This document shows, piece by piece, positions 25,106-36,800 of a stretch of 64,000 nucleotides of DNA. Both the position numbers and the translations under genes were made by a program. Each line of letters opens with the position of its first letter. Within the stretch, counting starts at the first letter, position 1. The stretch spans positions 77,597,054-77,661,053 of the forward strand of contig OY740765.1 in NCBI GenBank assembly GCA_963513935.1, read 5' to 3'. The notes under the pieces were generated by a model, which worked only from the letters and a program-made list of their open reading frames with translations, ran no database searches and was not told the DNA's origin. This DNA is from Aphrophora alni (taxonomy: Eukaryota > Arthropoda > Insecta > Hemiptera > Aphrophoridae).

Positions 25106-25867
25106 AACACGTTTCGCAATAACTTAATGGCTTTAGTAGTGTTTAGCCCAGGAAGGAAACCAAATTGTTCTCTACAGAAGAGTTTAAGTTGTATGAAAAA
25201 GCCATATAACTGTTTTTTTAATACAGTGTTCAAAGACTAATTAAAATTGGAATTAAGGATATTGGTTAATAGCTTGTACGGCATAATTTATTTTCCATTT
25301 TAAATAATTGGTACAGTTTTTGTAATTTTTAATGCTTTTGGAAATGTACCTGCGTCCAATGCCACATTAAAAAGAAAAATCAGTGGTTCTACAATAAGAT
25401 GAATGATCTCTTTAACAATTTTGTTTGATAGACCGTAAAAGTTCTCACTTTCTGAAGTACTTACGTTTTACATTTTAAAACCTCTTCTACACTAATACTC
25501 TTCCACTCAAAAGCAACTCTTTCTGTATTGTAAGTTGAGGTTAAGTTATCCAATAACATCATAACAATACTGTAATTATCTGATACAAGCCTATTTTTTG
25601 GCTGCACTGCTGCATTAATAGACATTGGAATCAATAACTTTCTTATGGATGTGTAAACCATTTTAACTGTGGCCTCTTAGTACAGTCAACTTTAACTTCC
25701 TTAATTCTACAGTGTTTGTTCATAATGAACCTGTCAATGAAAAAAAAAACAATCAAAAGCATCGTCAACGCTAAAAAATAGAATTAGTTTAGACCAGTCA
25801 ATTTGAGCTAAATCATTTTAAAAATTATCAATAGAGGTAGGGGTCACCATTCTTATCTTTTTATGTG

Positions 25868-26347
25868 TTATATATCACCTTTTATGTCTTTTATGTTCAA
25901 CTCTCTAAAACTAGACAAAACCCCAGCATGATTGGTCAAGGAAGGCTGTACTACCTGGCAATCAAAATTTTCTTTACTAACATTAGTTACTATATTGTCC
26001 AAGCAAGCATCACCCCTAGTGTTTTCTTCATTCAACCAATATAAATTATGAGAACATAATAAATCCTTTAAAGACTCAGTACTAGGACTTCTTCTATTGA
26101 AATTCACATTAAATTCAGATGAAATTACCAATTTACTATGTTTATATTTTATACTTAAAAAAATTATAAGTTCATCTAACAGCAGCAAAAACCTGCTTAA
26201 ATCAGAATCCGAAGTTCTATAAACAGTTACAACAATTAAATTAAAGTGAGACAAAAATATAGCAGTGAATTCAAAAACATAAGTCATACAAATTTTAGTA
26301 ACATCAATTATTGTGAATTTCATTCTTTGCTTTGTCAAATACAACAA
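25868..26347 (-). pseudogene. LINE apurinic-type endonuclease fragment (C-terminal half)
   Basis: A 159-residue open segment includes IVVTVYRTSDSDLSRFLLLL, LVISSEFNVNF (the block usually reading GDFN), CLDNIVTN (DNI block) and SLTNHAGVL (S-D-H block with D replaced by N). Two catalytic positions are therefore altered. The N-terminal half of the same domain is found about 4 kb away at 30,480-30,640, on the far side of later insertions. Confidence 0.65.
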
Positions 26348-26361
26348 CCACCCCTTATTAA

Positions 26362-27054
26362 CACATTAGCTGCCATATCGGTCCGATCGGACCGAAACTA
26401 AGGTGAATGTACATGCAGCGTTTCGGCACGATCGGACCGATAAAGTCACTGACATAATGTTTTGTTTTGTGGCTCACAGTTCGATAGTGCAGCAACCTAT
26501 CGGCATATTTTGGTATTCTCTGGATTGGGTAAAGACGTGTGTTAGACGTAGTATATTGTATGCTTTAATAACCGCTACCATGGTTACTCAATATAATAAT
26601 AAAATCAGTGGATATTTTCACTTTTTTGTCGGCACGAACGGACCGATTAAAAATTTTACAAAAACATTTTGGTTTAGTAATGAATAATTCACAAAGAATA
26701 CAGTTGTAAAATGAATATATATATATATTTATAAAATAAATATTAGACAAATAAAATAGTGAGCTTGACAACATAAAGAAATGAAATAGCCCGTTTAGAT
26801 TTTTTTTTTACACGAAAATTACCTCGGTCCGATCGGACCTAAACGTTATACTACGATTAAAATTAAAGCCAAAAAATTGCATTTCGGTCCGATCGGTCTC
26901 GAAACTATATATGCATAAATGTAAATAAAATTAGTAAATACGATTGCCTTATATTATTTAACATAGGTAGATGCAAAAACAATAATGGAAAAATAATTTG
27001 GTAATGGTGGCACTCCAGGCAAGAGTATCGTATTAGGCCTCGGCAGCTAACGTG
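26362..27054. mobile_element. Non-autonomous piggyBac-like MITE with GGTCCGATCGGACC palindromes
   Basis: TTAA flanks both sides (26,358-26,361; 27,055-27,058). Terminal inverted repeats are CACATTAGCTGCC on the left and CACGTTAGCTGCC on the right after reverse complementing. Subterminal palindromes CGGTCCGATCGGACCG occur near both ends (about 26,379; 26,418; 26,825; 26,885). ORFs inside (26,403-26,687 and 26,565-26,774) have no transposase motif. At 693 bp it is a deleted or MITE-type element. Confidence 0.75.
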
Positions 27055-27061
27055 TTAATAG

Positions 27062-27265
27062 GGGTTCTCTGCAGTATATGCTGACCATAACATAGACTTT
27101 AGGAACATACAAAGAAAACTCCTGCAGGTAGAACCAATGCTCTACAACGAAAAAACTCAACTTGTTGATTTTGAGTTAGACTGTACGTTACCCCTGATTA
27201 ATTTACCAAACGCACAAGTCTCAAATCCTGGAGTTTTTTATCCAGGATTCATTCCCGCGAGATAG
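27062..27265 (+). pseudogene. Unrecognised coding-like segment
   Basis: An open + strand frame of 67 codons ends in TAG at 27,263. It includes SAVYADHNIDFRNIQRKLLQ, FELDCTLPLINLPNAQ and VFYPGFIPAR. Residue usage is strikingly protein-like compared with the AT-rich surroundings. No start codon lies at its beginning and the adjoining MITE cuts it on the left. It could be the C-terminus of a transposon or virus protein. I cannot name it. Confidence 0.35.
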
Positions 27266-27269
27266 AGAA

Positions 27270-29340
27270 TGAATCAATCAATCCACTGGAAGTTTTGGCT
27301 TCTTTTTTTGTTGTCTGGCCTGGATTTATTAACTCCTTCAACAGTTTAAGTTTCCTTAAACTGCCGGTACCCCCCCCCCTATTTTATTCAAACACTTCCA
27401 GTACTAAATTTACTTTTATTATTGCTCAGGGAAAGCACGACTTTAATTTAATTTTTACTAATACCTAGGGAGCGTGTTCTGAAAAATACTTCTGTCACAC
27501 AATATGTTTTATCTTGATTCCCTATCTAGTTTTCTAATTAAAACAAGTGGTGTGGATAACTAACATTAAAAAACACATGATTGTTAATTCTGACAAGTAT
27601 AAAATAATTTATTGAATCTGCTTTTTCAAAAATAAAGATCAATCTTTCAAAATATTTAAACAAAATTAAATTATTTAAAACAAACAAAAATTTATAGCAT
27701 TTTATCAACTTAACTTACATAAAAAAGAAAACATTTCATCTTACAATTTACTATTTCATGAATTATTTTAATTAGGTGGCAGATTGGCAAGTTTAAATTC
27801 AGAGGAAAGTTATATTCTAAAAATCTATTATTAACCAACTTCCTCTGTTTAATTCCTGAACGCTAATTTCCAAGCTTATAAATTTAATTAGCCGTTCAGG
27901 ATTAATTTATCAAATTTATATCTCTTACAACAGAAAAATATCCACACATAAATTTATATAAAGTTACAAAATCTTATGAAACATCTTAAATCTATATCTC
28001 AGGAAAATCAGTGGAATTTAATTTAATTTTTGGCCAACTTTGCCTTACAAATAAAAAAAGGATACCTTGACTGGTGATCGGAAACCTTGATCGCCGTCTA
28101 GAAGATCCTGGCTCCTTGATGATCCTGGATAAGGCAATATGTTGTTGTTCTGGTGTCTGTTAGTTGTAGAAGATGATTAATGATCCATGGAGTTTAGCAG
28201 AGTTCTAGTGACGTGTTGATCTGGACAGACACTGGATGTAAGATTTTTCCACTTATTACGAACTCGCTGAAAACTGGTTAATTTGCCATTTCACTTATCA
28301 CTTCTTTTTCTAGGCGACTTTTCTTTTTTAAAATTAATTTTGAAACATTTTACACTTTTTTACAAATTTATCACCATAACTTCGGGCATAGTAACACCTT
28401 ATACCTTTAAATAATTTTTAAGATGAGAGAGCACTCGGGCATAGCCACCCCGAAGTATTTGAAACTGAATTTTTTAAGAGAGATCGGGCATAGTAACCCT
28501 AATTGAATGAAGATTTTTTACGAGAGAGCGACCAAGTCGCGTGCAGCTATATTTATAGCCAAAAACTACCATATTCTCGTACCAATTTATTTCCCTCACA
28601 GGGATAATATGATATTTCCTTTTTTCACCTTTTATACGTAGTTTTTTTATGAATTTCTTCTTCTATTGTTATGCCTGTTTATTTTTGGTTGGTTTGCTAT
28701 GGTCCAAGTCCTTAAATCACATTATTTTAATTCATTTCTAGTAATTATCCTTTTCTATTTAAATGTAAAGTAGTTGGTATCCTTAACTCCGCCGAGTTCG
28801 ACGTCACAAAGCTATGATGTTTCAGCCTCTACATATTTCGAATTGCTCGCAACTGTACAACTCTCTATTGTTTTTCCTTAATTTTAATTTAATAGTTTTA
28901 TTTATTACTTTTTAGTGTTTTAATCGCCAGCATCTTGTAGGTCTTGATCTGAGCTTTCGCGAGAAGTTCGCGTGGTGATTATCGACCCAACCGTTCACCT
29001 GTAATCCGTTACGCAATTTTTAGTGTGATTTACGATTTTGATTTCTCACACCTTTTACATTACAGTTCTGAAACTTCACTAAATTGTTCATCTTGTGTAA
29101 CAAATTTACTAGCCGCTGCGATGATTCTCTGTGACCTTCAGATCCTGGTTTTTTCACACCTGTTTTCACACTTCTTCATTTGGGGGGGGGGGGGGTTATT
29201 ATATACTGATTACCCTGAAACTTACATATCTTGTTACATACTTAACTCTAAACAGGTTTTCCAAATTTTAGATCTTTGTCTATATCCCTGACCCCAAAAA
29301 GGTGTGAAAACTATAACTTTTAAATTTTAATTAATTTTTT
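27270..29340. other. Unresolved inserted sequence, LTR-like signals
   Basis: No supported ORF. It holds a poly-C run (27,370), GC-richer sequence at 28,070-28,250, a three-unit repeat at 28,380-28,530, and a TATA-like GGCTATAAATATAGC on the minus strand (28,545-28,560). These hint at a retrotransposon LTR, but I could not find matching second copies or clean ends. Confidence 0.35.
28378..28530. repeat. Three short repeats with TCGGGCATAG core
   Basis: The core TCGGGCATAG(T/C) is repeated at about 28,382, 28,436 and 28,487. Each is followed by about 40-50 bp ending in TTTTTAAGAGAGAG-type sequence. They lie directly beside the TATA-like motif at 28,545-28,560, on the side that would be downstream for a minus-strand promoter. 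Confidence 0.6.
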
Positions 29341-29354
29341 AATTTTTTCTTTAA

Positions 29355-29965
<611 letters not shown>

Positions 29966-30479
29966 TTAATTACTTCTAAACCTTTGCTTTATCAATTATC
30001 TCTATACAACCCTTTATCAAAATTTACTTTTATTTCTGTTTTATTCAATTTTTAATCTTTATCATTTCACCTAACTTTTTAGTTATTACAATTTTCAAAA
30101 TTTCTCTAAGAATATTTTATTCTTAGAATTTTTTTTTATTTTCAAATATATCAAGAGTTTTCATTTTTGACCAATTTTGAAAATTTTTAGATACTTCATT
30201 CAAATTCATTGCAGCATGTGCTAATTTCTATGAAATAACCGTAACTGATCTATATTGCGTACAACTTGTACTACAATTACACATCCTATAACAGTATTAT
30301 TTCATATTTTCAAAATTCATCAAATACAGATTTATTATTCAAAATCTACCGACATACGATTTTACTGTCATAACGGGTAGGCGAAAGTTGACTTTAGACC
30401 GAGTCATAGGTCAGTTTCACCGACTCGCGGTGAACAGCAAAGTCGCTTACAATTTAGCCAAACCTTGTATTAGGATTAG

Positions 30480-30640
30480 ATTTTGATTTTTTTCTCTTTT
30501 GACCAAAATATAATCCCATACAACGAATTTCCGTTGTAGCTCATTAAGTGTAACAACACAATAACTAGAACTATCCAGCTATATGTCTAACAAATCAGTC
30601 TTATTCCTAATAGATTGAATGTTCAGATGAAACAGTGTGA
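30480..30640 (-). pseudogene. LINE endonuclease fragment (N-terminal start)
   Basis: The minus strand reads HLNIQSIRNKTDLLDI, then a stop, then LDSSSYCVVTLNEL. This is the standard opening of a LINE endonuclease (LN.QS..NK.) followed by the T.E block, here TLNE. It joins in sense, though not in an unbroken frame, to the segment ending at 26,347, so the intervening DNA was inserted later. Confidence 0.55.
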
Positions 30641-30649
30641 AATAACTAT

Positions 30650-31430
30650 CTAAGCAAAGCATGAGTTTTTCAGAAGCCACTTCTCTAAAAAAGTCTTCTT
30701 CTTATTGGTAGATTGGACACACTGTTCCATTATTATTGCTTCTGTAGCTGCAACCACCCTCTTTGTTTCAAGCCAATCAGTCATATTAGTTTGTCTCTGT
30801 CTTGATATTTTCTTGATCTGTTGATCCTTGACTGGGCAGATCAACTCACAGTATCTTTTACACAACACCCTCTTCCCTATTATATTTAGGTGATTTAGGT
30901 GAATTCCTGTCCAGTAAAATGTTTATTCTGCAATCTGGTATTAAACAATTTATATTTTTAGATACTCTATATGCATTGTTATTTATTGTCCGGTGAATTA
31001 TAGAATTTGAAAGTTTCACATCCGATTCAAAGTCAGCACTGAAAGGTATCTCAGTAAAAATCAGATTAGTTACTTTTGACAAAGGCAGGACCTTGTGTAC
31101 AGCCCTGTGAATTGTATACTGAAAAGAAAGTTCCCCATACACATCATTTGTTTCACCCATTATTATTATTATGAAGTAATTTGTGTTAAAATCCTTAGCA
31201 AGTGCATTAACATTATTTATCACACTATCAAAAGGAGCACTGGGTTTCACAATTGCACTCACATCATAATTACCACTTAGGTTGTTCCTCAGCACCCTCG
31301 AGCAACCTCTATCATCATTCTCTGACAGGATCCAGACTTTCTTTCTTCCTACAGCTGCACCTGGCTTGATAGCACTTGTAACACTGGTATAATTTATTTT
31401 CTTAGTAGGGAAGATGTTCATATTCCGCAC
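30650..31430 (-). pseudogene. LINE ORF1 with esterase-like domain
   Basis: The 190-residue frame (31,430-30,858) and a shifted continuation (30,868-30,650) form the C-terminal part of a CR1-type ORF1 protein. KVWILSENDDRGCSRVL occupies the place of the GDSxxRG esterase block, and FIIIIMGETNDVY that of the GTND block. The nucleophile Ser motif is altered (SEND), so catalysis is doubtful. The frame shifts after NREEG. CR1-family ORF1 proteins commonly combine a PHD-like zinc finger with such an SGNH-like domain, and a finger remnant lies just upstream. Confidence 0.6.
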
Positions 31431-31697
31431 TTGGCCCTTTTACTTATTTTGGCCTTCATTTTCTGCTAACACTTAAAATTGATTTTCAATTATCACTGGA
31501 ATTAAATTTCCCTTGCTATTCAATTATGTTTTTCTTGTTTTTTTTTCTCCTGATATTTGTTGCCAATCACCCTTTAAGCTCTTTTCCAATTCATACGAAT
31601 TCAAATTTACCTGTACTTCATTTTATTGTAGGATTCTAATTCATTTTTTAAATCTTGTATTGTATATTTTACATTTTCAATGTCCAAGCGAAACATT

Positions 31698-31892
31698 TCA
31701 GCTCTCCTGACCACAACAATCACCTCCAATGTTCCTATCTCTATCAATTCGATAATTTTGTTCCTCATTAGATTGACTATGATGTATTTCTTCTAACTTT
31801 TTACAGTTTTTACAAACCCAATTTCTTATTTTGTCGTTTGTTGAAGAAAAGTGAAATTTTATTTTACATTTTTCACAACTAATGCCCCCCAC
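31698..31892 (-). pseudogene. LINE ORF1 PHD-type zinc finger remnant
   Basis: Sixty-four residues contain CEKCKIKFHFSC-like spacing (CEKCKIKFHFSS) and WVCKNCKK, the two halves of a PHD finger. The last Cys of the middle pair is replaced by Ser. Coiled, Lys/Glu-rich translation continues upstream to about 32,100, consistent with the N-terminal half of the same ORF1. Confidence 0.55.
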
Positions 31893-32293
31893 TACTTTTT
31901 TTTACACATGCAATTTATTTGTGGCACATTTCTTTTTTCACACTCAGAATTTTTATCATTTAGTAGGGTTTCATTTTCTTCCTCTAACTTTTTGATTTTA
32001 TCACTGTATTTTTTGCTTTTTTCATTCAAAAGTTGAATTTTATTTCCATCTTCCTCTTCTTTCAATAACACGTTTTTAATCTCTTGCTGTCTTCTATTTT
32101 TTCTATTTGTTTAGGTACAAACCCCAGTCAAATAATCCATTTTTCCCTATCAAAAACTTCACTTTTCCAGGAGCACTCCATTCCACATCCATCCAATTTC
32201 ACTATTCACCATCCACTCACTATATGAATTAACGTGGAAATTGTGGGTAGTTATAGTGGGAGGAAAGTGTAGTAATCAGTTATTCAAGATCAT

Positions 32294-32398
32294 GGAGCGA
32301 AATAGAATAGATGTGGAGTCAGCTCCTACCAAACGTCAGGTACCGCCTATACTTCCGTTGGGAACTTTTCTTAAATCTGTTCATTTCATATAAACACC
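32294..32398 (+). other. Small ORF upstream of the PC4-like ORF
   Basis: A 34-codon frame from an ATG in GATCATGGAGCG contains RIDVESAPTKRQVPPILPLG and ends at TAA. Composition is protein-like and orientation matches the PC4-like and BIR remnants downstream. No family is recognised; it may be the truncated start of a larger broken gene. Confidence 0.25.
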
Positions 32399-32536
32399 GA
32401 ATGCACTAAATTCATCGTAACTGAGTTATTCAAACATACTGGCTTCGGCCGCGGAGTATTGGTACAAGCCTGCAAACTTTTTTTTTTCTTTGCACACAGA
32501 CAATACGATGAATTATCTATTATTTAAAAACTTATA

Positions 32537-32713
32537 ATGGACCATCTCAGTAACAAGAATAAGGTTAAATTCAACTTGAGTACCGGTGGTGTCGTACTAA
32601 TGCAGAATATTTTTGGTAAATGGTACGTTCAATTGTACGATGTGAAACATTCTATGACTTTAAACGGTGACGAATGGAGGCTACTCGAGGAGAGTATGCC
32701 GCTTGTGTCTTGA
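32537..32713 (+). CDS. Small PC4-like (p15 coactivator-like) ORF
   Basis: An intact 58-codon frame, ATG 32,537 to TGA 32,711. It has a KVKFNLS strand, GKWYVQLYD, then MTLNGDEWRLLEESMPLV. The PC4 ssDNA-binding fold is recognised by a K(V/I).(I/L) strand, a GKWYVDIR-like strand and a final SL...EW..L...(I/L)P helix. All three are here in order, and the length suits the bare domain. PC4 proteins bind single-stranded DNA in transcription or replication, and PC4-like genes also occur in some DNA viruses. Its place between capsid-like and BIR remnants suggests a viral rather than host copy. The assignment is by motif only. Confidence 0.45.
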   Translation: MDHLSNKNKVKFNLSTGGVVLMQNIFGKWYVQLYDVKHSMTLNGDEWRLLEESMPLVS

Positions 32714-33060
32714 CGTGTTGCCAAAATGTTTTATATTGAAAATGTGTAAAGGTCACTGGCGCGGTTAAAAGACTCGATAAACCTCGAATGTGACACATTT
32801 TTGGCACGGAATCAAAGCAAAAATCAAAAACAAAATAAAATATAAAAATTTATAACTTTTTTAAATTTGGGGACTCCAATTTTCTAATGGAGTAGTGGTC
32901 ACATGGAATAGCGATGGATTAGATTACTTGATTAGCGATGGGCTTGTAATTTGGGCACTAAGAACTGCTTCACCATACCACGTGATACTTCCAACCCAAT
33001 GAAAACACAGAGGACCAGTCTATTTTGTTTCAGTCACAAGCGAGAAAGCCGTGAAAGAAG

Positions 33061-33307
33061 ATGTGGTCTGATTGTATAACTTTAGAAAATGTATACGACT
33101 CCCGATACTCAACTTACATGGCACGGATGCAGACATATTCGAACTGGATACATCTCTTGTTAACGAGTAAATTGGCCAAAACAGGGTTTTAATTCTGGCA
33201 TTGAAGACCGTACATATTACTTTGCTTGTGGTTTGGGTCTTGGCGATTGAGAACCAGATGAAGACCATATTCACGAACATTACAAATGGACTTCAGGTAG
33301 ATGTTGA
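33061..33307 (+). pseudogene. Broken BIR domain (IAP-like)
   Basis: From ATG 33,061 the frame reads MWSDCITLENVY, then RYSTYMARMQTYSNW and KLAKTGF, the first half of a BIR repeat. An extra T in the TTTT run (33,188-33,191) shifts the frame. The other frame then gives NSGIEDRTYYFACGLGLGD, a TGA at 33,248 where BIR domains carry Trp, EPDEDHIHEHYKWTSGRC, and a stop at 33,305. The C-x16-H-x7-C spacing of zinc ligands is kept, but the first Cys is Tyr. BIR domains define inhibitor-of-apoptosis proteins of insects and of large insect DNA viruses. There is no RING part. Its virus-like neighbours favour a viral origin. Confidence 0.6.
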
Positions 33308-33324
33308 TAGATCCCATCTGACCA

Positions 33325-33835
33325 AGTTAGGTGAGTAGCGTCACGGATCAAACTTGATTTGAGGTTGGGTAAGTACTATAATGGCTAAAGATACTTTTGG
33401 GTTCGGTAAGTACTCTGATGGTCACAAATGTTTTGGGTTGGGTAAGCGCTATTATGTTTAAAAATACTTTGTACTTACAAAATCTCAATTTACACAAACA
33501 GTGAAACTATTCTTTCACTCTAATGTTATACTAAACTTCTCTAACAGTTGTACAACTCTGACTGGGCATGTGTCCAGGTCAAGCATTGAACAGGTCCAGA
33601 CATGTTTCCCATGCTACAACCAAGAGTCATGCCACTGTTACTCTATACACAGAGTAAAGTCATGTTTCATTATCTTGCGTGCAGTTTTGTGATCACTTTG
33701 TAAATTATTTGTTTATTACAGTATATTAGTGTTGTGTTTGGGTTGGGTACGTACAATAATGGTTAGGTCGGATCATTTCTGATCAAGTTGGGTAAGTACC
33801 GTGATGACAGGTCCAACTTTGATTTTGGGTAGGGT
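33325..33835. repeat. GGGTTGGGTAAGTAC minisatellite (left part)
   Basis: Degenerate units of about 40-50 bp carry TTTTGGGTTGGGTAAGTAC(T)ATGATGG at about 33,362, 33,398, 33,435, 33,738 and 33,783. A 260-bp non-repeat stretch (33,471-33,730) interrupts them. The array resumes beyond the hAT element at 38,619-38,690, so the transposon landed inside it. Confidence 0.65.
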
Positions 33836-36800
33836 CAGGGACGGATTTAGAAAATACAGGCCCCTAGGCTCCACCTGTGGTGCGGGCCCTTGGCTCGTGG
33901 AGCATCGGGGGGTTTGGGGAGTATGGAATAATTTGAAAAATTAGGTGAAAATTTTGATTTTTAAAGGAATTTGCACTAAATATTCTGCATTGTCTGGCCT
34001 GAAAATATTAATGCTTCGTCAGTTATAAAATAATTTTTGTACCCATTTGGATGAGAAAATGTAAGACATTAGAAAACTTTAATATCGTTAATTTATAACT
34101 CAGGTTATTTTAGGTAAAGATAAGCCACAAAAGTAAACATAATTTTAACACTTTAATGTACGTTGGTAAGTCTACAAGAAAAGTACAAGTCAATATTAAG
34201 TACTTATGAATAAATCTTTTTTTAAATATTAAATGTACTGCGAATCATGTTCACTTCAGTCACTCTTGCTGATTGGTTTCCGTCTAAGCTTCTCTGTAAT
34301 GAAGGCGTTTATGATGTGCTCATGGTTGACTTGTCTCAGAACGTCGTGTTCTATACTAAGCAAGGCCAAAAAGTTTAGCCTGTCTTCTGACATAGAGGTC
34401 CGGAGTCTGTTCTTGATCAGCTTCAGCTTAGAGAATGATCTTTCTGCAGAGCAATTAGTGACCATCAAGGAAAGGTACATTCTTAACGCCACTTCTACAT
34501 TAGGAAAGCAATCTTTTACTTTGTTTTCCAACATAAGTTGATACAACCACCTTTCTTTACTACTGTGCTTTTTACTTTTCTCATATTCATTTTTAAACTG
34601 GTTGGAAAAATTCTTGAATTGTAAAACTTCGTTACCCAATTCTTCGTCTAGATCTTCGTTGTAGCTGTCTACTAACGTTTTGCTTGCTGCTAACACCTCT
34701 TCATTAGAGAGCATGTTCAATTTGTTGGAACCCAAACCTCGTATCGATAAGTTTGTATGCTTGAAGCCTCTTTGTCATTGCACCTTCAAGTTCATCTATG
34801 ACTGTAATGAAGCTTTGGGTCCGAAATGTAACAGATGGCGTTAGGTCAACTTCCGGAGCTTGTACAGAGTCAAGAGGAGCTAAACGTACATTTGTTTTCA
34901 GTTTACGTTTTGATTCAACTTTATATTCTAGACAGTCAGTTAATTTGATAGCATTCTGCTCATACTCCTCGAAACTTTCCCGTTTACCTTGAATCAGGCT
35001 TCTCAACGATTTCAACAGTGATGCGGCTGTGTTCATGTCGATTCTAGGGTTTTGTAAAAATTCACTAGTTTTGTTTACTTGACCCAAAATATCGTCCCAA
35101 AAAACGGCATACAGCCCTGTCTCCAACTTGTTCATTTTTCGGACTAAACCCAGAGCAGCCACTCTTGATTTCCCTGAATCCTCCTTGTCTTCTGCAATTT
35201 TCACCAGTGCCTGCTTTATTTCTTGGTATCCTCGCAAAAGAGCTTTGGTAGCATCAGCTTGACATGACCATTGTGTTGTTGTCGTCCTTTTTGGTACAAG
35301 AACTTTTTTTTTTCAGTTTCTGCTCGTTTCAAGCACTCGGTTAGGGTTTGGTATCTGTTGGTTGAGGCAGTGAAATATACAAAAATTTCTTCCAAAAAAT
35401 CGAAAAAGCTTACAGCATTAAGACAACAACCTGCTGCAGCTTGTAGTACCAAATTCAATGAATGGCTAGCGCAAGGTATCCATGCTGCTAAACTGTTTTC
35501 TTCTAAAACGAGCGCTTGCAACCTGTTGTATTTTCCGCTCATTGCAGAGGCATTGTCGTAAGACTGACCACGACAGTTTTTGATGTCCAGATCATTTTCT
35601 TTCAAAAAGGTACACAGTCCATTAAACATGTCTTTTGCTTTGTGCCCTTGATTAGGCATGAATGTCAAAAATCTTTCAACAGGTGTGAAATCTTCCAAGT
35701 ACCCAAAGACCAAGCTGAGTTGGTCAACATGACCTTCATCGGGTGTTGAATCTAGAGATATTGAGAAATATTTACACTTCTTGATTCAAGATATGATCTC
35801 ACCAAACACTTGTTTTCCTATTGTGTTTACGACTTCCTCACATATTGTAGAAGATAAATAGTTGGTGTGACCACTTCCGAGGTTTCCATGTGTTTCAAGG
35901 TGGCCTCTTAAAAACTTGTCATACTCTGCTAGGAGCTCTTAAATTCCCAAGTAGTTGCCATTTCGGGGTGATCCAAGACTTTCGTTCTCTCCACGAAATG
36001 CTAAACCCCTTTCACTTATAAACACGATTACACTTATCAATCTATTAAGGACCTCCCGCCAGTACTTAGCTACTTTTTCCGCTTGATGAGTAAGCTCTTG
36101 ATCTATTTGACCAAATCTTTTGGTACGTCCAGCATAGTCAATAACAGCATTTAAATGAAGTTTAGACGTTTCATGCTCAATTAGACTTTCTGCAGCATTT
36201 TTCCAATCACAATAGCCACCACTGAGTGAACTGAGAGCGTATTGGGGAGAAGAGTTTACATACATAACAGTAAACATGACCATCGCTCGGAGAAAAGCAT
36301 AGAAAAGTGCGTTTGATGGTTTCGCCGTTTCGGGTTTTCCGTATAAACAAATTTTTATGACATTTCCTTACAAAACGCTTCTCGCAGCCTTTGCCCACAT
36401 CGGACTGTTTTACGGACTTACATGCAAATAGATCCTCGTCACAGTTTTGAAGCAATCTGGTGTCCATTTTAACACAACTGTCGATATCACTTGATGTAAG
36501 CATTTCCGGCCACTTCCAATGTCATTGTTTAAGCAAGCACTTATTCTTGGAGCAGATTCAGAGTCAAATTGAGCAGAATCTACGAGGGCTCTGGGAACCT
36601 CTTCAGGCATTTTTGGAACCTGAAAGTAAACAATTTCACTCAGCAACAATTTTAAAAACATTGTATTTAAAAGTTTAAAAACATTTTTTTTTCTATTTTA
36701 AAGTTATTCCGAGACTTTTTGTTTCGAAATAAAGGTCATTATCAGGGTTTTCATGAACGCTCATCCTGATACGTGACTTTTTTGGAACGTAGCACTACGT

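Noticed and set aside
29025..29291. 88-residue ORF
   Set aside because: Contains a G-run translated as poly-Gly and no recognisable motif; AT-rich chance ORF.
33471..33730. Possible gene at 33,501-33,692
   Set aside because: A 63-codon frame with no domain, lying within interrupted minisatellite sequence.
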